Position numbers and translations under genes: made by a program
The notes under the pieces: model-generated
The model's database searches: none
What the model was told of the DNA's origin: nothing
What the model saw: the letters and a program-made list of their open reading frames with translations, nothing else
Origin: Hepsetus odoe
Lineage: Eukaryota; Chordata; Actinopteri; Characiformes; Hepsetidae
Assembly (NCBI GenBank): GCA_017165825.1
Contig: CM029372.1
Span: 22,517,068-22,581,067, forward strand
DNA length: 64,000 nucleotides
Reading direction: 5' to 3'
Shown here: positions 10,117-23,100 of the stretch, piece after piece
Layout of the letters: each line of letters opens with the position of its first letter
How positions within the stretch are numbered: position 1 is the stretch's first letter

Positions 10117-13100
10117 ATGCAGACTGCTCACAACAGTCTAACCAAGCAGAGGCAGCAGCAGGCACTGGCTCTCAGCAGAGAAGCCAGAGGAGGTGAGACT
10201 CTGCATCCCAACTTAGTATCTAACATAGCAGCTCCCAAGTGACACATCTCAAGCTCAAATAAACAAACTTTACTCACTGCCACCCTGTGGTGCTCTAGGA
10301 GCCAGAGAAAGCTTACAATTTCTCTTTAGCTTTGTAAAACTTATGACTGACCAATATGAATTAGGAAATCATTTCTTTCTGCTTTTTTCTTAAATAAACA
10401 ACTGTTAAAGATAATATCTATGGAGTGATAACTGCAATTAGGAACTGATGTAATGCATTTGTGAAAGGTTTAATAAGGTCCAGCAATGGCTCTTCTGTTT
10501 CTCTTTACATATCACACTAATGCATTAGCGTCGCAGTCACTATGCACCATCTACCACAACCTCCGTCCCTGGTTACTGATGTTACAGGCATCTAATACCA
10601 CCTTCATCACTGTTTCCACTGAAACACTGAAAAGCTGAGCCAGCATTTTCATTGTTTAGAAATACTCACCTCTGCCTTGCATTGCAATTAAAAGAAGCCA
10701 TGCTGGTAAGATGGTACCATATTTTGTGTCATGCTCAGGAAGTTAAGCCATTGCATCCTATTTATTTATGGTAACTAAATAACTAAACTGTTTATTAGGA
10801 ATATACACAGCTTGTCACTACCAAGTCAGTGTCACTGCTAAGCTGAAGCAATCTGAAACGTACTGAGAAAATAAAGTTCCTCAGTAACAGAAATTCATTA
10901 ATCAGACATATTTGCATTACTGAAATGGAAACATTTTGGGTTGTATTTTTTATAATGGTGAGTATTTGCTTAAAGTGGTCATACGCTCACGCTGGTTACA
11001 TCTGTGAAACTACAAGTTTACACATGCAGGACAATTAAATATTGCTTTAAGCAGCTGTCAGAAACCTGTTGAGGATGAGGGGAGATCCAGAGTGCTGCTT
11101 GTACACTGAGGCTATAAAGTAAAATCCTTTTGAGTGAAGAGACTTCCATAATATTAGGTTCTTCAAAGCTACAGAGTCCACACTGGGAGAATTGTGAGGC
11201 GTTTTTTAATTCTTAATTAAAAGAGTGATATGCATTGCATCCATTTTTTCACAGGTGCTGGAAATTGTCATGATATTAATAGAATTTCCCAGTATTTCTA
11301 AACAGTGGATTTAAACAGGGGCAGCACGGTGGCGCAGTGACGCAGTGGGTACAGCTGCCGCCTCACAGTGAGAAGAACCTGGGTTAGATTACCAGGTGTG
11401 ACACTTCGGGTCCTTTCTGTATGTTCTCCCCTGCGTCTGCATGGGTTTCCTCCCACTGTGTAAGATATGCACGTCAGGTGGACTGGATGCTAAATTGGCT
11501 GTAGTTGTTTGTGTTTGTCTGTGTGTCTGCACTGTGATGGACTTGTGATCTGTCCAGGGTGTTTCCCTGCCTTTCACCCGGAGAGGAGGTGGAGGAGAGC
11601 AGGGGGGGCTCCAGGATAAGTGGTTATGAAACTGAGGGAGTGAGAGGATTTGAATATCATATATATTGTACAGTGGGTGTCGTGGAAAATTGAAGTGTGA
11701 TCTTAAGTCCGAAACTTTTTCTAAGTCAGAAATCAAATGAGGTCAAAAAATCAAGCGAAGTCAGAGAGATGCAGCACAACCAATTTACTGAAGAGTATCA
11801 GCAGGCGTGGTCCAGTGGGAGCAGCTCCAAAAAGCTCATCCCAACTTCGGACTTTAAATACATTTCAATCATGTTCAAATTTACATAAATCCATCCCATA
11901 AATAGTTTTCCACCAATAATATTCAATGCTGTCATGAATAAACCTCAGTTCCCCAGCCTTTGCCACTTCACCAACAATAGACAAAGGTCCTTTTACTGAT
12001 GGCTCCCTGTCTTATCCACCAACATCAAGGTTTCTTCTTATTCAGTTTCTCAATTGTGAGTGCAGCTGGTTGATTAGAAATGTAACTGTTTGCTACCGGC
12101 CGTCTATGGGCACTATTGTTCATTTTAGAAATGTATCTGTTTGCTGCTGGATGTTTTCCGGGAACTCATGAGACAGCATAAGTCACCGGACAACATGTAT
12201 CCTTTTGCAGGTACCACTATTGTTCAATTATAAATGTAGCTCTTTTACTGCTTGCTTTTTCATTGGAACTCGATGGTGTGGGACACTGTAAGACAGGGGC
12301 AAAAGCAAAGGGACAAAAGTAAAAGGATTTTTACAAAGGGACAAAAGTAAAAGGATTTTTACAAAGGGACAAAAGTAAAGGGATTTTTACTATATGGGAT
12401 ATATGTTTAGACCGATTCCTGTTTCAACTCCACTTCATGAAAGTGTGTTGTGTATAATATACTTTGGTATGTTTTAAAATCTTAAACCACACAACAGTGC
12501 ACAAAAGCAAAAACGTGAACTTGTGGGCAGACTGAACGTGCAGATACTAAACATGCTTGGCTAGAAAATCAGATTTTCTATTCAATCTGAGGCTTAATGA
12601 CAGGGATATATATTACTGCATTAGAGCTGGGCATCTGGGGTCAAGCCTCTGGACTCTGAATGACTGACAACAGCAGCGGCTGATCAAAAGCATACTATAG
12701 GGTCACGTGAGCCGCAAGCTCGGGGCACTGCATCACGGCGTAAATAGAGATGACCAACCATATTCCAAAGAAGCTGTGCACTATGTATGCGTTTGCATTT
12801 TTTCTGGTGAGCTCAGCTGTGCACGCTTGGCCTAGCAGCTCTTCAAGCATAGTTAAATCTGACCTAGGCTGGACATCCCACTGAAGTGAGTATTCCTTTG
12901 AGTTTCTTCACCCAATTGCCTGTTCGTAGACATGATTTCATGTGGCTGATTTCAAGCAATCCTGCAAAAAAGTGAGCAAGGTGAAACACTTTTCTTAAGT
13001 TAGAAGAAGCATTTGGCTGCAGCTGATGCTGCAATTACTTTCTCACATGGATAACCAATGTTTATCTTTCAATAAATTCTCATGTCATTTTTGTATTTTT

Positions 13101-16100
13101 CCACACAACCTAAATTTTCATCTCTTATACAAATAAGGAAAAAAATTGATATGCAGCAAATACTTTTTTCCCAGCGTTAAATACAGTGTATAGCTTAATA
13201 TATCCTTTAGCTCAATAGCTATTAAATAAGTTATTTATTGCCAAATGAATACAATGAAGTTATTTGCAAGGAAAACAGTCGTGCTGTTGACGCTTTTCTT
13301 GAATCATGCCTGCTATGAGAGATTTCTAACCTGGTTATTTGTCCGTCTATTGACCCAGACCAGCACTGTTGGCATCTTTGGGAGAATTTTCATCAAGGGA
13401 TGGGTCTCTGTTTTTGTATCAGTGGGCCTGAATCTTGGGAAGAAGGTCAGTGTGCCAAAAGATGTGATGATGGAGGAGCTGAACCTGACATCAAACAGAG
13501 GCTCCAGAATGTTCCAGGAGAGGCAGAGGAGAGTGGAGAGATACACAGTGGAGGGCACGGCTGATGCATCTACATTCATATATGTAAGACATAAAATAAG
13601 TCCCACTGGCTGCTGTATCGGAGGCTGTTGCCAAATATCAGAGCCAGTCAGTAAACCTGGCCTTCCAGACGTAAAAAAGGACATTATTTCAGCCTCCAGA
13701 CAGATAAGAACTAATAATTCACCCAGAGAGCACCAAAGCTGTTCTTCATCTTTGCCACTCTATTATGTCTGATATCTTAATATCTGCAAATCAAAAGCTC
13801 ATATATTATTATTCACACTCAAAAACTTGCACAAAGAACATTACTCTTATGGTGGGTTCTCCTCTTGTATAGCTTTGGCTCCATGAAGCTGATGAGTATG
13901 TGAAAGGATATGTTAGAAAAGAAAGCAAACATTATTCAGAGAAATTATGTCAAATACATGGAAAACTCCAAATAAACAGAAAAGAATCTTAAAGATTCAA
14001 AGTTAAAGACCAGACTGCTGGCTCATCTCGCTGCCAGTTATGCAAGACTCCTGGATTTATGACAGGCATTTGTGTGTGATGAGGCTATTAAAATTCTGGC
14101 TACATCCAGTAACTCCATTTCTAAAGCTGTGCTTCAGTGCTTAGAGAAGGGAAGAGAAGAAGCAAGGTATAAATTTAAACATCAGCTAAATACAAACTGA
14201 CTGTGAGTTAGAGGTCAGAAAGTAATGAGGACATTTGATGAAAATTGTTGTGGGCAGTTCAGAACCAACAAAAGACCAAAAGTCAAACCTCACAAAAGGC
14301 TTTTTATTTGAAGTTTTCTGGGAATTAAAATTCTGGATAAAATGATCAAGTTGCCCAAAAGGTATTTTGCAAGACGCGTATTTTTAAAACTTTCTTTAGC
14401 TTTACAACAGAGTTATCAGATCAGTTTCACAAAAATGTGAAGGGACCCAATGACACTCAAGATCCTTTTACTTGACAAATTTCTGTTAATGCAAATTCAT
14501 AGCTCAAAGATTGTGCAAATCTGATCATGAGCCACTCATTTAAGTTCCAACTTATAGAAGTAAACAGTGATGAAAGCTAATGAAATATATGATGGATCAT
14601 TCCAATTTGCAATTAGATTTACCTATTTTTGAATATTAAAATGTCACCTGTTCTTCCCTCAGGACAACCAGTACCAGAGTCAGCTCCAGAACCAGGATCA
14701 GAGCCAGACACCTGCACATCTACAGGGAGGAAAGGAAAACCTGTCGTACCATGTGCCCGGTAAACACAGCCTGGTCACCACTCTGAAGAAAACTGTGGCC
14801 AAGAAAGGCAGCCCCAACGTCCTTGCTCCAGGTAGAGCAATGGATCGGGATTGATGCTAAAGAAATACTCCACTCAAAAAATGCTTATAGCCGGCTATGA
14901 GTGGAAGCAAGTAGGAGGGTGGTTGTCATGAGGCTTTTTCATGATGCAAACTGCCCCTTACTAGCTTTCATTTGTCGTTAGCAGGGTTTGCAGTTTTGGG
15001 TGAAGTCTTCCTTTTTAGATATTTCAGTCCCTGGGGATTCACAGGACAGACTTTAGGCTCAGATGAACACAGCAGGTAAATTGCCAGTGGGAGCCTAGTG
15101 GTTAGGGACTAGGCACCTAAGTCCTGGAGCAGTAGGTAACCTGAGGTACCTGCGAGCAGTACCATCTCCAACACTGATGGATGAATTAGGCTGGATGTAT
15201 GGTTGCCCAGTGCTCCACTTGGTGATTGGGTTCAGTGAAGACGTGTGGTGCACTGAGTGCTGTGGTGTGCTCAAATGGCGAATAGTCACTTTCGCTTAAG
15301 TGGTAACAGTAAATTGACTAGACTGAGAAGCTCACACTCACATTTTTATGAAGCATATTTTCTTGTCATGATGCAATAACAATTCAGGTTTAACTGCAAC
15401 TGTGAGATCACTGTTAATGAAAATACAAATCAGCTGCCTATAGTCTAGTCTAATACAGCTTTTGTGCTCAGTCTATTCTGGCACATCTTGGTTAATGTAA
15501 GCGTCAGGCCTGCGCCTTACAAACTATGCAGAACTTTATCCGTTAAGCTGCTGTATCACTTTACACTAATATTCCCTAATGAATCTCACTTATCACATAG
15601 AGATGCATTCCCTTTACGCCAGCATGATTATCTTGGTGACTGACACCTTCGAGCCCAATTAACGTTTCCTTTCCAGACCCCTAAATAAGCCCCCATCTCT
15701 TCTTTCTGTGTTTGGAACCATATTTGGCCCCCAAGGGGGCCTAAATGACTCACTCCACTCCAAGCCGATGAGCTCAGGCAGCGCAAGGAAAGCCCATCTA
15801 ATGCTTCTCTGAGCGTCATATTGGGCCCGTTAGGGAGGGTATGGAGGGCTGTTTCCAAGGACAAATAGCAAAAAGTCCTTCCTTCCAGACTCAAGTTCAA
15901 CTCTATTGCTCAGCTTATGTGCAGCCAGGGTTCAGCCTGCTATTTCAGAAACTGCTCTACAAGAAGACATGCGTGGAGATACATTAACTTGTGTACATCT
16001 CCAAACCTGAATTGAAATGAAGGAGACCAGACCAGAGACAAAACCTGGAAATTCTTGGGTTCTGTAATTAAACAATAGTCAACGTTAACGAAAGAATCAG

Positions 16101-18120
16101 TGATCTTTTATTATAATTATTATTTTGCACTTTCCAGACTTTTGCAACTTTTTCTGATGTGGTTGTAGTAATTCTGTAAATATGTATGTTTTTACCCAAC
16201 TTTCTGTTAGAATCACCTCCTGTCCAAATAGTTAAAACAGCCTAATTCACTGCATTATACACACACACACACACATATATATATATATCAAATTCACATC
16301 AAATTCATTGTTTTAATAATGTAGATCATTCTGTGTGTTGTATGTGTGTGTGTGTTGCTGTATGTTTCTTTATTGGTACCTTTGCTGACACCTGACAAAA
16401 ACTAAAAACTATTTGGTTTGATGAAAATAATGAATATTTTTCTAGTAATCTCTAGATTCGAGTGTGTTGTGAGCATGAAAATCATGTGCAGAGCAGTGGA
16501 GCCTGAAGGACTAAGGGGTGGGAACCACTGCCTTTTAATTTGGTTATATTCTTGCAGGTTACTCTGGTCCTCTGAAAGAAATTCCTCATGAAAAGTTTAA
16601 TGTCACAGTAATTCCCAAATCCTACCGCTCACCATGGAGTGAGGCGCTGGGAGGCAACGAGGAGCTTCTGTCCTCCCTGAGTGCACAGCTACCTCAACCA
16701 GAGAAGCTCCAGCCTGCTAATTACAGATGCTTCAACAGGTGAGGAAGTGAACATGAACACACACACACACACACACACCAGAAAAGCTTCCAAACAGCAA
16801 ATCCCTAGCCAGTCCTACTTATATCTACATGACCTGCTGTAAAATTGTAAGTAAAATGAACTAAAACCCCAGTATCATAAAAGCAACAGAGGGATCACAA
16901 GGTCATATTCCTATAACCATAAAACCCTAAAACAGAATTTATGAGAGTTGACTGACAGCCACAAGGATAAGGACAAAGGTCCAGAGGGATCCAAGCCACA
17001 CAGGCATCAGACTCCTGAGAGAGTCCAAAAAATGCATCACATTTTGCCACCATCCATGTAGGGCTGAAGAATCTGAAGCCAATAAGAAGAAGATCTTAAA
17101 ATAACCATTTCCTCAGAGGAGGCTTACAGTAAGAGCTCTAAAGTTTATTCTCTGCAGTAACAAAAGCCAAAGGCGGATGGTGCTAAGATAAGTGACAACA
17201 GAGTTCAGCTGGAGGCTTCACCACACCGTCACATCATCCTCAGTGATTATCTGTTCTAAACAGACCCACCCGGAGAGCAGCACTATCAAATTATCATCTC
17301 CGATTATTTGCGGAGCTGGACCTGGCCCCCTCTTTCATTCGGATCTGTTTCCATGGTGTCTTCCCATATGAAATCATATCCTGGCTCCGGCATCAAGGTC
17401 CCCCGAATGTAGATATAATGACGAAGGATCTATTTTAACTCTAAATAAGAAAGAAGAACTGCTGCCCTCCCCCCTGATTGCGCACGGAAAGGCATCAGGT
17501 GTCTCTCAACCAAAATTGCATCACTGTTTGATTTAGTGTTGAGGAGGGGAGGGGAGGGGAGGAGAGCTGAGTGAAAGTACTGATTCACAGTCAGTCCTGT
17601 CTGTAGATGCTTTATCGAAGGTGGGTGAGCACCTACATTTACACTCCATAACAAAAATAAAAAATAAGCCAAAATCTCTTAAATCTATCATAAAACCTTT
17701 AATAAAGCAAAGTATGTAATCCTCTTGCAGAACGTCTGGTTCCCGTGACCAACACTCGACAATTCTGCCCGAACAAATTTCTGCAGAACTTCCTCAAATT
17801 ATTTTGGATGATTTACATTTTTGATGAAATTTGAAAAAAAAAATGATGCAATTACAAAAAATAGATAAATAAATAATACTATATATTAGTACTATAAACA
17901 TTACATTAAATAATAATCATCTCCCTTCCCTCCCAGGGTTGCAATACCATTCGGGGGTCCCATGCACAGTAAGAGAGTGATACCCGTCATTGGCTTTGAG
18001 GCACTGGAACCCCAAAGCATGCCAAATGTGGTGCTGGACAGGATGTCCATAAGACCCAACTTTAACAGAGCACCTCGAGGATGGGGTACTGGATACGTAC
18101 CTGAATCTAATGAACTCTGA
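10117..18120 (+). CDS. myoz3: Myozenin family protein, probably myozenin-3 (calsarcin/FATZ)
   Basis: Z-disc adaptor of striated muscle; the family binds alpha-actinin, filamin, telethonin and calcineurin. Coding exons: 10117-10192, 13423-13583, 14663-14831, 16558-16738, 17937-18120. Phases agree and give 256 aa, against about 250 for mammalian MYOZ3. Residues about 28-45 (LNLGKKVSVPKDVMMEEL) and the following NRG..RMFQERQRR block are the N-terminal myozenin signature. GYSGPLKEIPHEKFN and FNRVAIPFGG are the C-terminal signature. The protein ends ESNEL, a variant of the family's PDZ ligand. The start was chosen because the first exon has ATG 10 nt after the acceptor and joins in phase; the longer frame running back to 13245 is intron. 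The gene faces rbm22 tail-to-tail, as MYOZ3 neighbours RBM22 in human, which supports myoz3 over myoz1/2. Introns hold a SINE C (11318-11640), a triplicated 28-mer (12307-12390) and a SINE A (15081-15298). Confidence 0.92.
11318..11640 (+). mobile_element. SINE family C, complete copy
   Basis: Starts with the tRNA-like head 'gggcagcacggtggcgcag', followed by 'gccgcctcacag', 'ctgggttagatta', the 'catgggtttcctccca' middle and the 'tgtccagggtgtttccctgc' body, ending 'ggataagtggttatga'. Flanks 'ggatttaaa' and 'ggatttgaa' look like a slightly decayed target duplication. Confidence 0.75.
12307..12390 (+). repeat. Three tandem copies of a 28-bp unit
   Basis: Units at 12307-12334, 12335-12362 and 12363-12390 start AAAGGGACAAAAGTAAA and end GATTTTTAC. 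The first two are identical and the third differs by one base. Just upstream, 12070-12260 holds three looser copies of a 'cactattgttcaattataaa'-like word. All lie in the first coding intron of myoz3. Confidence 0.9.
15081..15298 (+). mobile_element. SINE family A in a myoz3 intron
   Basis: Forward copy with degraded head ('gcctagtggttagggact'), 'gaggtacctgcgagcagtac', and tail 'gaatagtcactttcgctt'. Confidence 0.7.
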
Positions 18121-20120
18121 GCCCAGACTCACACGCCTCCCTGCCTGCCCTTCACCTGTGGCAGACTGACTATAGCACTGACCTGTTGAGCTGTCTCATG
18201 ATAATGGACACGCCCTCTGGGTTTGCTGCTGCAGATGGTAAAGCAGAGGTGGCCGACGTTCTCCCAAAAACACAGGTTTAGTTTTGTTGTGTACCAGCAA
18301 TAAGGCCTGGACTGAAATTAAAGCTGGAGAAATAGACAATTGAATCAAGAGCAAAATTAGAGCGGATATGCATTCATGCCGACAGTTTGAGGAAAACAAA
18401 GTAACGTTGACCATCTTTGCTTTAGCTGTAAAATTCAAAAGTAAAATAGAGGCATAATAGTTTTGCCAAATGAAATATTTTTATCCTTATTTCAAATGAG
18501 GTCGATTGTCCCAACTTTGCTTTAGTTTCGCAGTTATGAGGAGAACTAATGCTGAAAGCTTGCAGACCACTAATGTTGCATCTCCCATGTATAAAAAAGA
18601 ACATTTGCTGCAGACGTCCATGTCCAAACAGAGAATGTCTCCTAGCTTTAACAAATAGATTCAAAACACTCCTACTGTCAACGGCATGAGACTGCACTGG
18701 TTAGCCAATCAAGAGGCAGAAAACTGTGTACGTTTATTCATTTATTCTTCAAAACATGTAGTGTTAAGAAATGTAAACAGTTTGTTCAGCAGCAATGACC
18801 GTAGTGTAGTAAACGGAAATATCCTGACAATTACTTCCGGCGATATGGCACATTAATGATACATGGTACCAGTTTATTGTTCACAATGGATGCCAGCCAA
18901 CATGGAATAAAAGTCAGGTCCTTCGTGTCAGTAGTGTTCAATAGTGTATTGCAACCTCCCAAAAAACACCAGCAATGGAAAGCAGGAAAAAACACTGACA
19001 AAACCTGTCCATTAGCTCTTTGCCAAGTGTACTCAAGAGTCGTGCATGAACAATAACGGAAGCGATTTTTCTTCCAGAATCACAAACTGTCAATGTTACT
19101 TTGTGAAGTGGCAGGACATCTCCGTTTCAAAAATAAACGACACTACAAATTCACAGCCAATGCAGGGCAAAGTGGACAATTTTGTTTTTTTTTTTTTTTT
19201 TTTTTTTTTTATATATTAGGGACTCCTATGCAAGATAGTTTTACTTTCTTCACTAATGATTAAGTCCATCAAGTAACTACAAATCCTAGTGTTCAAGAGC
19301 CATTAAAAATAAAAATGCCATGGTGGATGAAGAGGCACTGATTTCAACAGATATATGTAGCTATAGAAATCATGGGCTAAAGCTGATGTCTGAAATGGTT
19401 CATATATCTATCAATGCAAATACATAAGCATTTATTCAGTGTCCAGTGCTGATATTATTTTTAATAAGTTAACTTTCGATACCGATAGTATTGTGCAGCC
19501 GTTATCACATTAAGGGCAAAGTAGACTAACCTCACTAAATAAGTAACTTGTATGAAAATCAGCAGAAATGAAAACTAAACGGATCAACCAGGAATCGTGT
19601 CCAGGTGTGGGAGGTGAGAATTTACGTATGGAAATATTTTAAAATAGTACTTGACAAGCTTTTCTGACTACTTTGGGTTTGGTTTAGCTCGGTCTTGTTC
19701 CTAAAAGTGCAAGGCACTTGAAAGAAACTGACAAAAGTCCTGAAGTCTACGTTTTCATTGCACTTCTAAGAACATTTGGCTTACTGTATTTCTGTGCGCA
19801 CACAATAAGAGAACCACACTCTTCAGCAAGTCCCTATCTAGAAAAATGCACAGTTTACAAAACTCAACACCAATCCTTAGCTCCTCCCACTGTGGGTGGG
19901 TCTTAAGAGTTTGTGCAGAGTGAAATTATGAGCTAGTGATGTAAAGCCTTTTTATCAGCAAGAAGCCAGGCTTAGCAAGACGGAGGCATTGCATTCTTCA
20001 AGACGCCGGCCTTAAACATCACTCATTCACAGAAAGAGAAGCTCATCAGCACTACAGCCTAGCTTGTGCACTTGAACACTTCTTGACAAAATCGGATTCA
20101 GAAGAGGAGAGGGCGAGGCT
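18121..20120. other. Converging 3' UTRs of myoz3 (+) and rbm22 (-)
   Basis: No further coding exon is seen between the two stop codons. AATAAA occurs on + at 18906-18911 and near 19132, usable by myoz3. Its complement TTTATT occurs near 18732, 18740 and 19432, usable by rbm22. If the far sites are used, the two transcripts overlap in antisense. A 29-nt poly-T tract lies near 19182-19210. Actual ends are not determinable from sequence alone. Confidence 0.45.
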
Positions 20121-23100
20121 TTAGTCTCCGTGGCATGTGGCGGCATGTGCGCCCATTCTTTGGGGGTCCTGGGACGGGTAGTGGATGTGCCCTGGTGGTC
20201 TCAGGCCCATAGGGGGAGGTGGAGGAGGACCCATAGCGTGGAATATTGGTGAGCCGAATCCTGATGTAACACACACACAAACACGATCACATTGTCAGCA
20301 CTTGGGAACATGAATGTGTAAAGAAAAACACAGCATGAATACTTACTGAACATAATTACTGAACATGTGGCATCAACCTACCGCTTAATGAGCTTTTTAT
20401 GGTAGCACATACCCACTGGGAAATAATCATGTTCTCCCCAGTCAGCTTCAAAAATATGGGAATTTAGCCGCAAAATTACCCATTTGCACAAATTCATTTC
20501 AGTTCAGCCTTTCCAGGGTAAAGTTATTAGGAATGTATCAGCTGTTTTTAAATGGGGCACAGTGTAGCCAATCAGAACAGAACTCATTTACATAGAAGTA
20601 TTAAAGGACAGCCTGTTGAATCCTGAGAGTAAGTAAGTAATAATAAGTAATAAATGTCATAGGGAAGAAATGCAAAGTGAGAAAAACGCTAGACAATTTT
20701 CCTGTACGAGTGAATTGCTTAGGGATCCCTGGGTCATCATATTTAAACCCCAGTAAGAGGAGGAATATAAACGAGAAAAAAGAAGCATCAGTTATACTGT
20801 GCTTACTGTAAATTCCAGGGATGCATTATTGTTATGTGTGGTTTTGTTAAGAAATTTGCTCTTGGACTATTTTGCTTGCATTAAAGGTTAGATCCCGTCC
20901 TACCCTATTTTTCTGTGCATGCTAATTAACCACAAACACATGAACATTTTCCATGAACGAGGTCGAGAATTACTGAGCTGGCTGTGTTATATACAAAGTA
21001 AGTCATGCAGAGACATTATCTTACAACCATATTGTCAATATCAATTGATTGGCTAAATGAACAAAGATGTTATTCACATCAGCAGCTATAAGAAGATCCC
21101 TGGAAGCACCGTTGTGCACTTAATCATGCAGCATGGAACTTTCACCCTGCGTTCATTCAGTTCTAGTAATTTTTTGCAGGTGTACAGAGCAGAATACCTG
21201 GTGGTGGTGGGTTTGGCAGGCCAGGGGGAGGGAGCAGATTCAGGTTTAAAACTGCAGGAGAACTGCTGGGGTCCAGGTTAAAGTAGTTCGCTGGAGTCTC
21301 ATCCTCCAAAGCTGGAGGCGGAGGCAGAGCTGAAAACATAGGCTCAAAATAAGCACACAGAACTCAAATTAGGATGCAACCATTATATCTTATAATGCAA
21401 TGCAAGCCTCCATACAAGCAATCATTGTATCACGAGTAGGCAAGTGCTAGACACTTTGGCCTGGTTGATGGAGTCCTCTTTAATAATACAGATTATTGCT
21501 CACAAAGTCTCTTTAAATGTGGTTAAAAACAACCTTCTTTCTACAGAATGATGATCTTTGAATATTCAAAATCCACCCATTCACATACAAAAAAAAACTG
21601 CATAAGAGGGGAGTGGATATCAGGTATAAATCTGACAATTTTACATTTGTTTTGTCATTACAAAAAACAGGGATTTATGTGTGTATATGCAGTAACTTCA
21701 TTTTTGAACAAAAGTCAGTTATTTTAGCTTCTAAAAAACAGTCTTGGTATTAATAAGGCTATTTCATAAAGAAAAGCAGACAGACGCACCTGTAGGCAGT
21801 CCAGGCACAGGCTCCAATCTGGTGCCCATCTCACTGTAGCCATCTTTAGACTCCTTGCCTTTGGCAGCCTGGGAGCGGCCCCACTTGACAGTGAGCCTGC
21901 GGCCGTTGATGATGAGCTTGTTGAAGGATTTCTCAGCAGCAAGCTCAGCTGCCTGCCGAGTGGCAAACTGAATAAAAGCACACTGTTGCTTTTGCACTAA
22001 CGTAATGGTGCGGATCTCTCCGAACTGGTAAAAATGATTCCTGCAAGAACAAACAATAGAGGATGTGAGGCTGATTTCCCAAACACACAACTAATCTTCT
22101 GCAAGAATAATGCTACAATGGATACAAGTTTTAAACATGGAAAAATTAACTACCTAGAAGCTTTCTGGAAAAAAACAAAAACAAATGTTACAAGCAACTT
22201 ATAAAGCAAAGACATTTTATAAAGCATCTCTATGCAGTCAGTGTACTGGCAGCAATATTGAGGAGATCTCAGCAATAACAGAATAACCAGGATCTGTATA
22301 CAGTTACAAAATAACACATTATAATAATCCAGTACCGGGCAGCTGTTCTGTTACTGCTCACCTGAGCTCTGAGTCTGTGATGGTTTCACCCAAACCCCCA
22401 ATGTAGAGAGTGGTGATAGATTTGTCCTCTGGTGGGTCTAGCCTGGGCATGGTGGAGGCTCTTTTCAGCAGTTTGTCAGCTACGGGGTCATTGATGCCAT
22501 AGTACCGGTCTTTAATGTTCTGATCTGCCAGTGGATCATCAGGGTCTGTGGGCTTTTCATGCCTGGTGTGATGTTAATGACATGTAAACAAACAAGAATT
22601 TCCCAAACCAGCATTCAGCTTCATATTAAACACAAAACTTGGTTACATCTACTGCAAGATTAAAAAGACAAGCAGCTTTTACTTTTAAACTATGCTGTCT
22701 GAAACTTGACTATACCAGATTAACTGCTATTCAGAGAACAACTGAACCTGCATGAACTGCTTTCCTTTTTCACATTTGTAGCATCCTTTACAATAAACAC
22801 TACATTTGTCTCAATTTCTGCACCATACCTGAGCCAATTAGAAACGCAAATTAGTCTATTTAAAATGATAGGAGTGAGCCGTATGTAAGGTTCATGAGCC
22901 CCGTTAAATGTTTCCAACCAATTTATGAAAAGCTTATAATGACTAGTAATTACATTTGTGCATCTTTTTAAACCATGCATTACATTTCGAAGCCCTTCTG
23001 ATGGTACATGATCTTCAACAAATGACTTTATAATGTTTTTGCCTTAGCAGCAGTGATACACAGGAGTGAATAAGATAAGGATAATTCATTTTTACATTAC

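Noticed and set aside
13245..13422. Upstream extension of the myozenin frame starting MNTMKLF
   Set aside because: The acceptor at 13421-13422 and the in-phase first exon 10117-10192 give the conserved N-terminus; the extension is intron.
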